A DNA stretch of 64,000 nt from an uncultured Christensenellaceae bacterium (GTDB taxonomy: Bacteria; Bacillota; Clostridia; Christensenellales; Borkfalkiaceae). Where the stretch lies: NCBI GenBank assembly GCA_910586985.1, contig CAJUKK010000001.1:248001-312000 (forward strand), read 5' to 3'. Shown here piece after piece: positions 8,778-23,700 of the stretch (within the stretch, counting starts at the first letter, position 1; every line of letters begins with the position of its first letter). The position numbers and the translations under genes were made by a program. The notes under the pieces were generated by a model. That model was given only the letters and a program-made list of their open reading frames with translations. It was not told the DNA's origin and searched no databases.

Positions 8778-11700
8778 ATGAATTATATTGACGAAAGATT
8801 AAAGAACGAACACAACAACTGTAATCGTAACTCACTCGGTCTTTACAGGAATAACCGCCGCGCGAAAGGTATGCGTTTGGCGGGTATTTGTATGTTTATT
8901 TTAAGTTTGCTTGCATGTCTGTTTTTCGGTTTCTCGTTTTTACCGAAAAATGCTTTTAATGATGGGACTACGATTACCGCATACGCGGATGCCGCAAGCG
9001 ATTGGCAGACTGCCGTAACTGAGAGCCTTTCAAGCGGAGAAACACGGACGGTAAAACTTACAAGCGATTTTACGGCAGTTTCCGGCTCGTTCGGCGCAGA
9101 TACGACGACGTTTATCAACGGCGCGCTTTATGTCCCCGCGGGCGCTAAAATAGTTCTCGATCTCAACAATTGTGCGGTGAACCGCGGACTCGGAACAACC
9201 GTTCGCGCCAGCGGATACGTTATTTACGTAGCAGGCTCGCTGACAATCAAAGACAGTACCGTAACAAACGGTACGTATTCTACAAACGGAAAGATCACAG
9301 GCGGCGCAAACAGCACGGGCAGTAGTGCGGGCGGTATTTATATTGCGACGGGCGGCAATGTGACGCTTGAATCGGGTAGAATTATTAATAACAGAGCGTC
9401 GGGGAGTACCAGCGGCGCGGGCGTTTATATTGGAAGCGGCGCGTTGTTTAACATGACGGGCGGCGCGATCGAGTCAAACGTAGCGGTAAATAACAGCAAC
9501 GGGACGGGCGGCGTATATATTTATAACAGCGGCGTGTTCAACATGACGGGCGGCGCGGTGAGGGCGAATCAAGCGACCCGAGCATCGAATTACAGTTACG
9601 GCGGCGTTTTTGTCGCAAATGCGGCAGGTACGGAATTTAATATGACAGGCGGGTCGATCGAACGGAATAGCGGTTTTACTGCGGGCGGTTTACATATTGC
9701 AGGAATAAACGGAAAAGTTTCGATTGGCGGCACTGCGCAAATTTATAATGGAAATACTGCAAACGGACAGGCGAATAACGTTAATTTTCTCAATGCGAAC
9801 AGTGTGATCAATATCGTATCTCCTTTCCAAAGCGGAGCAAAAATCGCCGTTACGCGTACGAACGGCTTAATTACAAGCGGTTATAGCACGCATAATGCCG
9901 GCGTTCCTTTCAGTACATATTTTTCCGTTGACCAAGCTTCAAATTATTTTCTTTATGAAGAAGGCGAGGGCGCCAGTGCGGAAGTTTTCTGTTCGAGCGT
10001 CAATAACGCTACGAACTGGGATTACTTTATTGCGCGTAGCATGAATACCGGAACAGTACAAACGATAAAGCTTTATTCCAATTGGACGGCGGCAAGAAGT
10101 ACGACGGGATTCGGAGTTTCGTATAATTCGGGCGGCGGGCTAAACGTTCCTGCGGGAGCTAAAATTATACTCGATTTAAACGGATATAATCTTGACCGTA
10201 ACTATACAAGTGCGGCAAGTTCCGGTTACGTTATGTACGTAGCGGGACAAATCACAATCCGCGACAGTAAGGCGGGTAACAGTAGGATTACGGGCGGATT
10301 TAACAGTACAAGCAGTAGCGCGGGCGGCATTTATGTCAGTGGCGGCGAACTTACGCTTGAAAGCGGACATATTTACGGCAATAAGGTTTCGAACAGCATC
10401 AGCGCCGGCGCGGTTTATATCAACAGCAGTGCAACGTTTAACATGAAGGGCGGCTATATTGAAAATAACGCCTCAACGAACGCCGGCCCCGGTGGCGTTT
10501 GGGTCAATGGACAAGCCGCATCGCGCTTTATCATGACTGGTGGAAAAATTCAGAATAATACGACCACGAGCGCGACGAATCCGGGCGGAGTGCAGGTTAA
10601 TTCCAGCGGAGTAATGCGTCTTGGCGGCAATGCGGTGATTGAAAACAATACATCCGCAGGGACGCAGAAGAATGTTACTACTCTCGACAATAATGCCAAG
10701 TTTGAAATTGTTGAGACGATCGGGAGCGATTTCCGCGTTGGACTTTCCAAAACGAACAATAACTACGAAAATACCAGCGGGTTGATTTTTACAACGAATT
10801 GGTATCAGTATGCAAACGGCGCGTCGCCGATCGGCAAATTTTTCTCGGACGACAGTATGTACGACGTTGTCAGCGCAGGCGGGATTGCGCAGCGTGAAGC
10901 TGCGATGTGGTGTATTGACGGCGCAAAGAATTGGCAAGAGGCTAACCTTAAAAGCAGTGCAGACGGCGTACAGCGTACTGTAAAACTTTATAAAGATTGG
11001 GTTGCAACGGCACACAGCTCTTATGGAATGGTGCTGTCTACTTCCTATGCCGCCAATACGACTTGTTATTACCACGGCGTGCTTTATATGACGGGAAAGG
11101 CAAATATCATTCTCGATTTAAACGGCTACAAGATTGACCGTAAGTTAACGAGCGCATATGCGTACGGGTGTATCATTCGTATGAATAACGTTAACTGCAA
11201 GTTGGAAATTATCGATAGTTCCGGTACAAATCGGGGGACGATTACAGGCGGTTATTCATCAAATACCGGCGGCGCGATCATTATGCAGTCGGGCGAATTA
11301 AAAGTTTTAGGCGGTAATATTACAGGAAACAGAGGTTTATACGGTGCGATTCAGGTGACGCAGAATACGCCGAACTGTAAATTGAGCGTCGGCGGCAGCG
11401 CAAATATTTATAATAACGTCGATTACAACAACGCTAATTTGGTGCGCGATATTTATTTGCAAGTTGAAAACAGCTTGATCTATATTGCATCCCGAATGAC
11501 GAATACTCAAAAAATAAGCGTATGGAGAAATAATCGCGGTGTTATTACCGACGATTACGGCAGATTTAACGACGACGATCCCAAAACAAAATTCACCTCG
11601 GCTTATTCGCCGGAGTATGCGATTGAAAAATCGGGCGAGGGGACAAACGCAGAGGCGGATTTCTTCTGTTACAGCAATATGCTCAACTGGATATATTTTA

Positions 11701-14700
11701 ACCGGCAGAGTATTGCAACGGGAAAACAACAAACAATGTACCTGTATAGCGATTGGAAAGCGACTTCCAACAGCAGTTATACAACGGCATTCGGCACGGA
11801 CGGAAGTTATTTTTATAACGGCGCGCTTTACCTTCCTGCTGGGTCGGACATTATTCTTGATTTATCGGGATACGATATCGACCGTGCATTGACTGCCGCG
11901 CGGGATTATGGCTTTGTTATCCGCGTTAACGGCAAATTAACGATTACCGACAGTTCTACGGGAACAAAAGGTTCGATTATCGGCGGATATAATAACCGTA
12001 CCGATTATGCGGGTGCGGGCGCTATTTCGGTATACGATGGCGCCGAGCTTACATTGTTGAGCGGAATAATAACGGGAAACCGCGGTACTTACGGCGGAAT
12101 TGCCGTGAATACAAACGGCAAACTCGCGCTTGGCGGCGACGTTCAGATTTACAATAATTATTTGAACGGAACTTCGACGCTTAAAAATATCGCCTTGCTC
12201 AATGTAACAAATGGGGTGATTGATATCCTTTCGAGTTTGACGGGCGGAAAGATCATAGGCGTTTCGCGCAATGGGAACGGAGCGCTCACAAATGGATTCG
12301 GAACGTATCATGCGGGGGAAGACGTTACCAAATATTTTGCATCCGAAGATTCGCGTTACAACTTAATCAGCGAAGGTGACGGCGGCTCGCGAGAGGCGGC
12401 GTTGCTCAGCACGCTTTCGACTATTAACTGGGAATATGCGGTTACGGCAAGTATTCGATTAAATCAGCCCGTTGTTTGTCCGCTGTTCAGCGATTGGACT
12501 GCGCCTGCAAATACGAACGGATTTTTCGCAACCACAGGAGCGTCGTATAGCGGCGCATATACGAACGGCGCGCTGTACGTTCCTACGGGAGCGAACGTTA
12601 TATTGGAGTTGAACGGACATACGATCAACCGCGGTTACGGCACGAGTGCGACAAATTACGGTTACGCAATTCAGGTTTCGGGCGGAACACTCACAATACG
12701 TGACAGCAGCGTCGGAAATACCGGTAAAATTACCGGAGGAAACACAAATTATTCGATTTATAGCGGCGGTATCTTTGTAACGGCCGCAGGAAAGCTTTAT
12801 CTTGAAAGCGGAACGATTACCGGAAACCGCGCCAGCGGTTCGGGTGCGGGCGGCGTATCAATCAACAGCAACTGCTATTTTAAGATGACGGGCGGCTCGA
12901 TTGAAGGAAACATTGCAACGGGTAGCGCTTCGGGCGGAGTATATATTGATAACAGCAGCAACGCCATTTTTGAAATGTGGGGAGGCAAAATTGTAAACAA
13001 CACGGCGTCACATGCAAGCTATTCAGGCGGCGTATACGTTGATAATCCAGGGGTATTGCGTCTTGGCGGTAGCGCAATTATTCGGGACAATACTGATTTA
13101 GGGGTCGAGAAAAACGTATTCAGTGAAGTGAATGCCGTCAAATTTGCAATAACTGCGGAAATTCAAAGCGACTTTCAAGTCGGTATATCAAAAACGAATA
13201 ATAACTATGTTGAAAAAGACGGGTTGATATTTACCTCCGATTGGTATACCTATGCTAACGGCGCGTCACCGACGACGCATTTCTTCTCGGACAGCGATAT
13301 GTACGAAGTGCGGAGCGCAGGCGGGATTGGACAGCGCGAAGGGGCGATGTGGTGTATTGACGGTGCGAAAAACTGGGAAGATGCGAATATTCTCAGCCGT
13401 TCGGACGGTGTGCAACGGACGGTTACGCTATATAAAGACTGGATTGCTACACCGCTCTCATACGGTATGACGCTACATACGTCTTATGCTACAACTTGTT
13501 TTTCAAGCGGTGGATTGTATCTGACGAGCAATGCGAATATAATCCTCGATTTGAACGGACATAAAATCGACCGTAAATTAACGTCTGCGCGTTCAAGCGG
13601 ATATGTTATTTATATGGACAGCGCTTCATCAAAGCTGGAGATTCGCGACAGTTCCAAGGATCACAGCGGAGTCATTACAGGCGGAGCTTCGACAAACTCC
13701 GGCGGCGCGATTTATCTCTATTTGGGCGAGTTGACAATTACGGGCGGCAATATTACCGAAAATATCGGATCGCACGGCGCGATACAAGTTGCGCAAGCCG
13801 AACCGACTTGTAAAATCAGTCTCGGCGGCAGCGTTAATATTTTCAATAATCCCGATTATCCGAACGCAAGTTTAAAACGCGACATCTATTTGCAGGCGCC
13901 GACAAGCGTTGTAAATATAGTTTCCGAAATGACGGGCACGGAAAAAATCAGTTTATGGAGAAACGATCGGGGCGTTCTTACAAAGGATTACGGAAAATAT
14001 AACCGTAACGTTGCACCCAAAGACAGATTTACCTCCGCTAATTTGCCGTTATATGACGTTGAAAACTACGGAGAAGGCAGTAGCGCAGAGGCGCAATATT
14101 TCTGTTATGACAATGCGCTCAACTGGTCGTACTATAATTCGGTAAGTATTGCCACAGGCACACAACAGACAGTAAAATTGTACAGTAACTGGAACGCGGC
14201 TACGAACGGTAGTTATACTACGGCGTTCGGTACGAATAGTTATTATTATAACGGCGCGCTTTATATTCAGGCGTCTGCAAATATTGTGCTGGACTTGAAC
14301 GGTTTTACGATCAATCGCGCCCTGACTTCTTCAACGAAGCGTGCTTATGGGTATGCAGTTCGCGTTAACGGTACTCTTATAGTCATTGATACCTCCGAGG
14401 GAAAAAGCGGCGTTATTACGGGCGGATTCAGCTCGAGCGCAGACTATCGCGGCGGGGGCGGTATTTCCGTATACAGCGGCGGTAAACTAACTCTTCTCGG
14501 CGGTTCTGTTACGGGGAATCGAGGAGAATTCGGCGGCGTATCGGTGCATACGTCGGGCAATGTAAATCTTGGCGGCGACGCGCAAATTTACGATAATTTT
14601 GTAAATACTACAACGACGCAACGCAATATTCACTTCTTTAATGCGGCTGCAACGATTGAGATAGAATCTCGATTAACAGGAACACGCAAAATCGGTATTT

Positions 14701-17700
14701 CGCGTAATGGGAACGGGCCTTTTACCAACGGATTCGGCACGTATCATTCCGGCGAAGACGTTTCGCTGTATTTCGTGTCTGATGATGCGAATTACAACGT
14801 CATCAATCAAGGAGACGGTAATGCGCGCGAGGCGGCGTTGCTTAGCTATGTTTCCGCAACAAACTGGGAATATGCCGTTACTACAAGCTTGAAAAACGGC
14901 GGCGCTCCCACAGTGTGTCTGCTTTTTAGCGATTGGACTGCGGTTGCAAGCGCAGACGGTTTCTTAAAGACAACCGGCGCAGTGACAGGCAGTTGTTATT
15001 CGAGCGGCGCGCTCTATGTCCCCGCAGGGGCGCACGTTATTCTTGATTTGAACGGGTTTACGGTCAACCGCAATTATTCTTCTCCTGTCGACTATGGCTG
15101 CGTTATCTACATAGGAGGCGGTACGCTTACGATCCGCGATAGTAGCGAGGGGAAGACAGGAACGATCAGGGGCGGTTATGCTTCCTATTCTATTTACGGC
15201 GGCGGAATCTTTATGTCGAGCGGGAGTAGGTTGTATTTAGAAAGCGGAAAGATCACGGGTAACAATGCGAGTGGTTCCGGTGCTGCGGGCGTTACCGTAA
15301 ACAGTAACTGTTACTTTTTGATGACGGGCGGCTCGATTGAAGGAAATACGGGGACGGGGTCGGCATCGGGTGCAGTTTACGTAGCTAATAACGCTAATGC
15401 GTTATTTGAGATAACCGGCGGTATCATTACCAATAATTCGACTACGTATAGTTCCGCTTCGGGCGGCGTATATATCGACAGCGGCGGACAATTCCGTCTC
15501 GGCGGTAGCGCGGTTATAGTAGAGAATAAAATCGGAAAGTCGGAAAAGAACGTTTATAGCGTTCAAAACGCATTAAAGTATCCGATTATCGCGCCTATAC
15601 AGGATAATTTCCGCATCGGTATTACGAAAGCAAACGATAACTATGCTGAAACGGAAGGTTTGATTTTTACGGCAGATTGGTCTGCGCATTCGAATCGGTC
15701 GCCGCTCGACTACTTCTATTCCGACGATATGAGGTATGAGGTTCGGAGCGCAGGCGGAATCGGACAGCGCGAAGGTTCGATGTGGTGCATTGACGCTGCG
15801 AAAAACTGGGACGACGCAAACATTAAAAGTCGGACGGACGGCATACAACGTACGGTTAAACTTTACAGCAATTGGATTGCGACGGCGCATAGTACTTACG
15901 GATCGCAGCTGTTTACCGACTATGCCGCCACCTGTTATTCCCGCGGCGGACTCTACCTGACTGAAAATGCAAATATTATTCTTGATTTGAACGGCTATAC
16001 AATCGACCGTGGTCTTTATACGTCCGCATTTTCTTACGGCGGCAGCATAAGGATGAACGGTGCGGCTACTAAATTAAAAATTATCGATAGTTCGGAAAGT
16101 AAAACAGGAAAAATTACGGGAGGATATTCTACCAATTACGGCAGTGTCGTCTATTTGCAAGCGGGAGACCTTACGATCGAAGGCGGGGAACTCACCGGAA
16201 ATAAAGGGCCGAACGGCGCAATTCAGGTTACGCAGAATACTCCTAATTGTAAAGTTAGCGTCGGCGGCAGTGCAAAAATTCACGGTAATACGGATTCTAC
16301 CGGTAAAATCGTGCGAGATATCCATCTTGCCGTTCCCGAATCTCTTGTCTACATTTCGTCTGAATTGACGGCAAACCTTACGGTAAATAGCTCGGTTGAT
16401 GAGCGTACGAGTATCTACAGGACGGCGCGCGGGCTGATTACGAACGGTTACGGAAAGTATAATACCGCAGACCCTTCGACCAAGTTTAAGTCGGCAAACG
16501 CTCCCGATTATCAAATTATTGATTCAGGCGCGGGCAAAGGGCTCGAAGCCATGTATTGGTGTTACAGTAACCTGCTCAACTGGGAGTATGCATGCCAGCA
16601 GAGTATGGCAGGTGGCGGAAGTCAGCAGACGGTTATTCTTTACAGTGATTGGAATGCAAACTCTGATAGTTCTTATACGACGGCATTCGGTACAAATACA
16701 AGTTATTTTTATAACGGAGCGCTGTATGTTCCCGCAGGCGCCAATATAGTGTTGGATCTGCGCGGATTTACGGTTGATCGCGGATTAACGAATGCGACGA
16801 AACGCGACTACGGATTTGTTATCCGCGTAAACGGAAAACTTCGTATTGTAGATACTTCGGCGAAAAAGACGGGCATTGTGAAAGGCGGTTATAATACTTC
16901 TACCGATTATAGGGGAAGCGGAGGCATTGCCGTTTACGCAGGCGAAGTTACGTTGACGAGCGGAACGATTACTGCAAATCACGGGGGACTTACCGGCGGA
17001 ATTTCCGTAAATACAAACGCAAAGCTCAATCTTGGCGGAGACGTTAAGATTATCGATAACTTTACGCTTGCCGAAGTTAAAAGTAATATTTATCTGGTGG
17101 ATGCGGTAAAGGGTAAAATCGGCATTGTATCCGAACTTTACGGCGGAGAAAAATTCGGCGTGACGCGCCTTGGAAACGGCGTGATTACGGAAGGATTCAG
17201 TAAGTATCATCCGAGCGGAAAAGTCGGCGACTTTTTCGAATCTGAAAATGCAAATTACGATATCGTCCCGAGCAATGACGGAACAGTGACCGAGGCAGCA
17301 TTGCTCAGTTTTGTCGCGTCTACAAACTGGGAATATGCAATTAAGACGAGTCTTGAGAACGGCGGCGCTCCGCAGGTTTGCTATTTATTCTCAAATTGGA
17401 CGGCGACTGCGGGATCTGCCGGCTTCGGTTCGGGTAGCAGTTATTATTCAAACGGCGCGCTTTATGTTCCTGCGGGCGCACACGTTATTTTAGAACTGAA
17501 CGGTTTTACGGTTGACCGCAATTTGCAAGCAAGTTCATATACATACGGCTACGTCATTTATATCGGTGGCGGTACGCTTACGATCCGCGACAGCAGTGAA
17601 ACGGGTACGGGAAAAGTTACGGGCGGTAACGTATCGGGAAGTTATAATTATGCCGGATGCGTACATATAACAAGCAGCGGAAAATTTATATTGGAAAGCG

Positions 17701-20700
17701 GCGCGCTCACCGAAAACGTTACGAATCGCAGTAGCGTTGGCGGTGCAGTTTACGTGAACAGCAATTGCGTGTTTACCATGACGGGCGGTTCGATTGATCA
17801 CAATTCGGCGACGGGCAGCGGCGCAGGTGCAGTATGGGTACGCAATAACGCAGGCGCGCAGTTTATTATGACGGGCGGCTCGATCACGGATAATAAGGCG
17901 GCAAGCGCATCTTATTCGGGCGGAGTTTATGTTTATGCCCCCAGTGTGTTTAAATTAGGCGGAAGTGCGGTCATTCAGAACAATACAGCCGGCGGCACTC
18001 CCAACAATATTTATAGCACGGACGCCAAAGCAAAATTTGAAATTGTTTCCGAGATTAAAGATTCATTCAAAATCGGCGTAACCCGCGCGAATAATAACTA
18101 TACCAATCCCGACGGTTCTTATGTAACCGATAAATGGGGTAATTTCAGCAAAAAATCTCCTCTTGGGATGGTAGTGTCTGACGATGACCGTTATGAGATA
18201 ATTGAATCTCTTTACGGAACGACGACGGAAGCTGCAATTTGGTGTATCGACGGAGCAAAAAACTGGGACGATGCCGTAACGCAGAGTAATGCTCAAAAAG
18301 GCGCGCAGCAGGTAGTAAAACTTTATAACGATTGGGAAGGCTTACCGTTTGAGGCAGGTATGTCTCTTCGCAGATCGTACGTTTCTACCAATTTCAGCAG
18401 CGGCAGACTTTATATCAGCGGAACGGCAAATATCGTTCTCGATTTGAACGGATATAAAATCGATCGTAAACTTGATGCGGCGCGTTCAAGTGGCTCTGTC
18501 ATATATATGGGCAGTGCAACCTGTAAGCTTGAAATTACCGATACTTCGGACAGCGGCGCAGGCACGATTACGGGCGGTTTTTCAAGCAATACGGGCGGCG
18601 CAATTTATAATTACGGCGGAGAATTAAAAATTACGGGCGGTAATATTACGGGCAATCGCGGCGCGTACGGCGCAGTGCATAACGCGCAAGCCGAACCGAC
18701 CTGTAAACTCATTCTTGGCGGAAAAATTAACATCGGCGGCAATACGCATTATCAGGATAACGCCAATAAATGCGATATTTATTTGTACGGAACAAAAGAT
18801 ATTATTGATATTGCGTCCAAATTAACGGTTAATGAGAAAATCGGCATCTGGCGTTCCGGACGAGGGGTGCTCACCAAAGATTTTGGGAAATTTAACGACG
18901 TTTCGCCGACAGAAATTTTCTATTCGCATAATTTGCCCGATTATGAAGTCGCGGCTTTGAATACGGACGGCGGTATTGAGGGTGAAATGTTCTGTTTAGA
19001 CAGCCGTCTGAACTGGGATTATATCTGTCAGCTGAGTATCGATACAGGCTTACAACAGACGTTTGTTCTATATAACGATTGGACGGCATCTTCGCACGGA
19101 AGTTATAATACGGCTTTCGGAACGACAAGCAGCTATTACTATCAAGGCGCATTGTACGTGCAGGCTGCGGCGAATATAAAAATAGATTTAAACGGGCACA
19201 CTCTCAGCCGTGGACTTACTTCTTCAACGGGACGGGCATACGGTTATGTAATTCGTGTGAGCGGAAAGTTAGAAATCATTGATAGCTCCGAGGAACCCGC
19301 CAAAAAGGGTACGGTCACGGGCGGTTATAACCTTACGGCCGATTATCGTGGCGGAGGCGCGATTTCTGTTTACAACGGGGGAGCGCTTACCGTAAACGGC
19401 GGTCTCTTTACGGGTAACCACGGCGGGCAAGTAGGGGCGATTGCAGTACATACTGCCGGAACGATTAACCTCGGCGGCAGTACGGTCATTAAAGAAAATT
19501 ATGGGATTTCGAATGCGCCCGAAGGGATTTTCCTTGCGAATACGAGCGGGGCGATTGGAATTACTTCACAACTTACGGGCGGCCAGATTTTCGGCGTTAC
19601 CCGTAGGGGATTCGGCGCGCTTACAAAAGGGTACGGTCTTACGAATACCGCTGATCCCGCTACGTTGTTTGTTTCCGATGATTCGATGTGGAAAGTTTCA
19701 TCCGAGGGCGAAGGTTCGTCGTTGGAGGCATCGGTATACAGTTTAGACGGTGCGACAAACTGGGATCATGCCGTACGGACAAGTCTTTCAAACGGCGGCG
19801 CGCCTGAAGTGTGTACGCTTTACGAGGATTTTGTTGCAAAGTACAATAGTAGCTATTACACGTCGTTTGGGACGAGTTACAGTTATTACGGTTCGTTAAA
19901 CGTACCGAGCGGCGCGCACGTAATCCTTAATTTGAACGGATACAAGGTCGATCGTTCGATGAATACGAATTACGGATCAGGATATGTATTCTATGTCAAC
20001 GGTACGCTTGAAATTGACGACTATACTAAGGATCAGACAGGCGAGGACGGTACGGCGCGTGAAGAAGGTAAAATAACAGGCGGAATTGGCTCGACTGCAG
20101 GAGCGATTTATGTTACGGGTACAAATTCGCATTTAATTTTAAAGGGCGGGACAATCACGGGCAATAGCGGAAATTATGCTATATACCTTTCGAGCAACGC
20201 AATCATTAGCGTTGGCGACAGTGCGAAAGTATTCGGGAATAAGAATTCGGCGAATGTCGAATCGAATATTTATCTTGCAAACAGCGCCACTTATATTAAT
20301 GTAATTTCAAAATTCCGCGACGATGCAAAGATTGGTTTTACGCGTGATACTAATAATGCGTTGTCGCCGAACGGTACGCAAGTTACAAACGGCTGGGGAG
20401 ATGCATATACGGGATCGGATTCGTCGGTAACGCCCGATCAGATATTTATACACGATGCGACGCCTCGCTATGCAGTCGTTCAGCTCGATACGGAGCATGG
20501 AACGGAGGCAGCGGTTCTCAGTCACGATAACTTTAAGAATTGGAATGACGTTTGTGCTCAAAGCATTGCGGAAAGCGGGGCAGTGCAAAGACCGTTTAAG
20601 CTTTATTCCGATTGGACGGCTGGAACTAATTCCAACTATATCACGGCATTCGGTACGGCAAGTTATTACTATTATCAGGGTGCGCTGTATGTTTACAGTA

Positions 20701-23700
20701 GTGCAAATATTCAATTGGATTTGAACGGATATAAGATCGACCGTGCTCTTTCGACAGAGCGTTCACACGGTCTTGTTATCCGTGTCAGCGGAAAGCTTGA
20801 GATTATAGACAGTTATGCGGGCGACGACAGAGAAGGTATAATTACGGGCGGTAAAACGACGAATGTCACTTATGCCGGCGGAGTTGCTGTTTATAACGGC
20901 GGCGAGTGCGTGATTCTTGGCGGTACGATAACGGGAAATACAGGGCCGAACGGCGGTGTGTCCGCATACAGTGCGGGAAAACTTTCGCTTGGCGGCGACG
21001 TTAAAATTTACGGGAACACCAATAGCGCAGGTGAAGATAAAAATATTACTATCAGTTCGACAACGGGAGTGATCGGTATTGCAGCCGAACTTACTGGAGG
21101 CAAAAAATTCGGCGTAACCCGTCTTGGAAACGGCGCGTTCACCGAGGGATTCGGCGAACATCATACGGAAGATAAATCTCCTCAGGATTTCTTTATATCT
21201 GAGGACGGTTTATATCGCATTGTTCTTTCCGAACTCGACGGCAAGAGAGAGGGGGCAATGCTGAGCAACGACAACGCCGTTAACTGGCTGTATACCGTTC
21301 AACAGAGTCTCGGCAGTAACGGCGCGGAAAAAGAGTACACGTTATACAGTCCTTGGACGGCTGCGGAGAACAGTTCTTACCGAACGGCGTTTGGAACAAA
21401 CGGCACGGCGTATTACAGCGGTGGTTTATATGTTCCTGCCGGCGCAAACATTGTGCTTGATTTGAACGGGCATACCATCAATCGTAACTATGACGGCGGT
21501 ATTGTTATTTATGTTGCAGGTACGTTAAAGATCATCGATCGTACGGTGAATTCGGATACCGATGTAAAGGGTACAATCACTGGCGGAAATTACGGCGTTT
21601 ACATTTATAACGGCGGTTCTTGTACGCTAGAAGAGGGCGTGATTACCGGTCATAAAACGTACGGGGTCTATGATTATAACGGTTCGTTTACGATGACGGG
21701 CGGCGAGATCGTTAAAAATAACGGGCCGTATAACCTTTACGTTGCGGCAAACGGTACGCTGAGTATGGGAGGGAAACCGACGATTTCCGAGCCTGCTCAG
21801 GAGAGCGGTAAAAACATTTACCTCACGCCGTCGACAGAAATTAATATCGTTGCGCCGTTTGAGGCAGGAACCTCCGTTGCATTAACGCGCGAAGGTATCG
21901 GCAATCTTACGAATGGTTGGGCGGCGCATCATACGAATGAATTTGGACAGACGGCGGATCCCGTCGGATACTTTACTTCTGAACTGAACGATTACGAAGT
22001 GGATTGGGACGAGGATACGAAAGAGGCGGTTATCATCAGCCATAATAACGCAATTAACTGGCATTATGCGGTTACAAAGAGTTTATCCACGAACACGAAA
22101 CAGTCGGTGCGACTGTGGGGTAAGACGGACGATGAAGGAAACGAGATTCTTAGTTGGGACGCGGAACCGAATAGCAGTTATACGACGGCATTCGGAACAC
22201 AGTCGTCTTTCATTAACGGCGCGCTATACGTGCCGGACGGCGCGGAAATCGAGTTGGATTTAAAGGGCGTCAACCTCAACCGTAATTTGAAAACGGCGCG
22301 GGCGGGCGGTTACGTTATTTACGTTGCAGGAAAATTGAAGATTGTAGATACGTCTGAAAGCGGCGAAACGGGCGTGATTACAGGTGGAAACAATAACAGT
22401 TCGAGCAGCGCCGGAGCGATCCATATTGCTGCGGGCGGACAGTGTACGTTGGATGGTGCATTTATTGCGGAAAACGTTGCGACAGGTTCTTCTTCGGCAG
22501 GAGCTGTTTATGTTGCAGGAAAAGCCGGTGACAGAGAGACGGTTTTCGAATTCCTCAGCGGGACGATAAGCGAGAACACGGGTAAAAATGCAGGCGGCGT
22601 GTTTGTCGCGAAAGACGGTACGTTCATCATGGACGGCGCTAATGCGGCGATAAGCGGAAACAGAGCGACGAGCACAAGCGGCGGTGGCATCTGGACGGCG
22701 GGAAACACTACTTTTAAAAATGGAACGATCAGTTCGAACGGACTTCCGACAGCGGGAGAGAGCAGTGAAAACGTTACTGCGACCGCGGGCGGCGTTTACG
22801 TTGCCAATAACGGCATGTTTATGATGGAAGGCGGTATGATTTCGAGCAACCAAGGCTCGACTGTCGGCGGCTTATTTGTATACAACAGCTCTAATTCTCA
22901 CTTCTATATGAAGGGAGGTTCGATCTTTAATAACCGCGGCGCGGCAGCGGGCGGCGCATATGTTGCGGGACAGATGGAACTTACCGGTGGTAAGATTACG
23001 GGAAATACTGCCACTTCGCAAGTACAGACGGACGGTGGAAGCGGTATCTATATTGCAGGTTCAGGCGTTGTAACCATGACGGGAGGAGAGGTTTCCGACA
23101 ATATCGGTGTAAACGGTATTCGCGCATATGCTTCTGCGGTGCTTAATCTTGGCGGCAGTGCAAAAGTTACGGGAAATACCGACGCTGACGGAAAAACGAA
23201 TAACGTATATATTCAGGCGAACGACCGCGTGATTAATATCGTTGCGCCCTTTGAAAGCGGTGCAAGCGTCGGCGTTACAAGGAACGCTTCGGGGACGTTT
23301 ACGCAAGGATATGCGGATTTCAACCGCGGGGCAGACGGCGTTGTCGTACATCCCAATAACTATTTCTTCTCTGACGACGACAGATATATCGTATCGGTTA
23401 CGGTTGCAACGGAAGAACGCTCTGAGGAAGCAACCATCGGTATACCTGTTGCAAAACCCGAGGGCTTAGGCGATAATTCTCCTGTTTATAACGGTACCGC
23501 ACAGGAAATTATTAGTATTGACGATGAAACTTGGGCGGGAATCGTTCTTATTAACGATAAGTTGCCGAGCGACGTTACGTTTGACGCGGAAACAAAGCGT
23601 TTTACGGCGGTGCATGCAGGAAACTATTCGCTTTACTTTAAACCTGCAGACGGTTATTGCTGGTCGGACGGCACGGTAATAGAACTTCTTGTACATACGT

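Noticed and set aside
8778..23440. Pectate lyase or other polysaccharide-degrading activity for the beta-helix modules
   Set aside because: The beta-helix pattern alone is shared by lyases and adhesins. No conserved acidic or basic catalytic cluster recurs between modules, so no enzyme is claimed.
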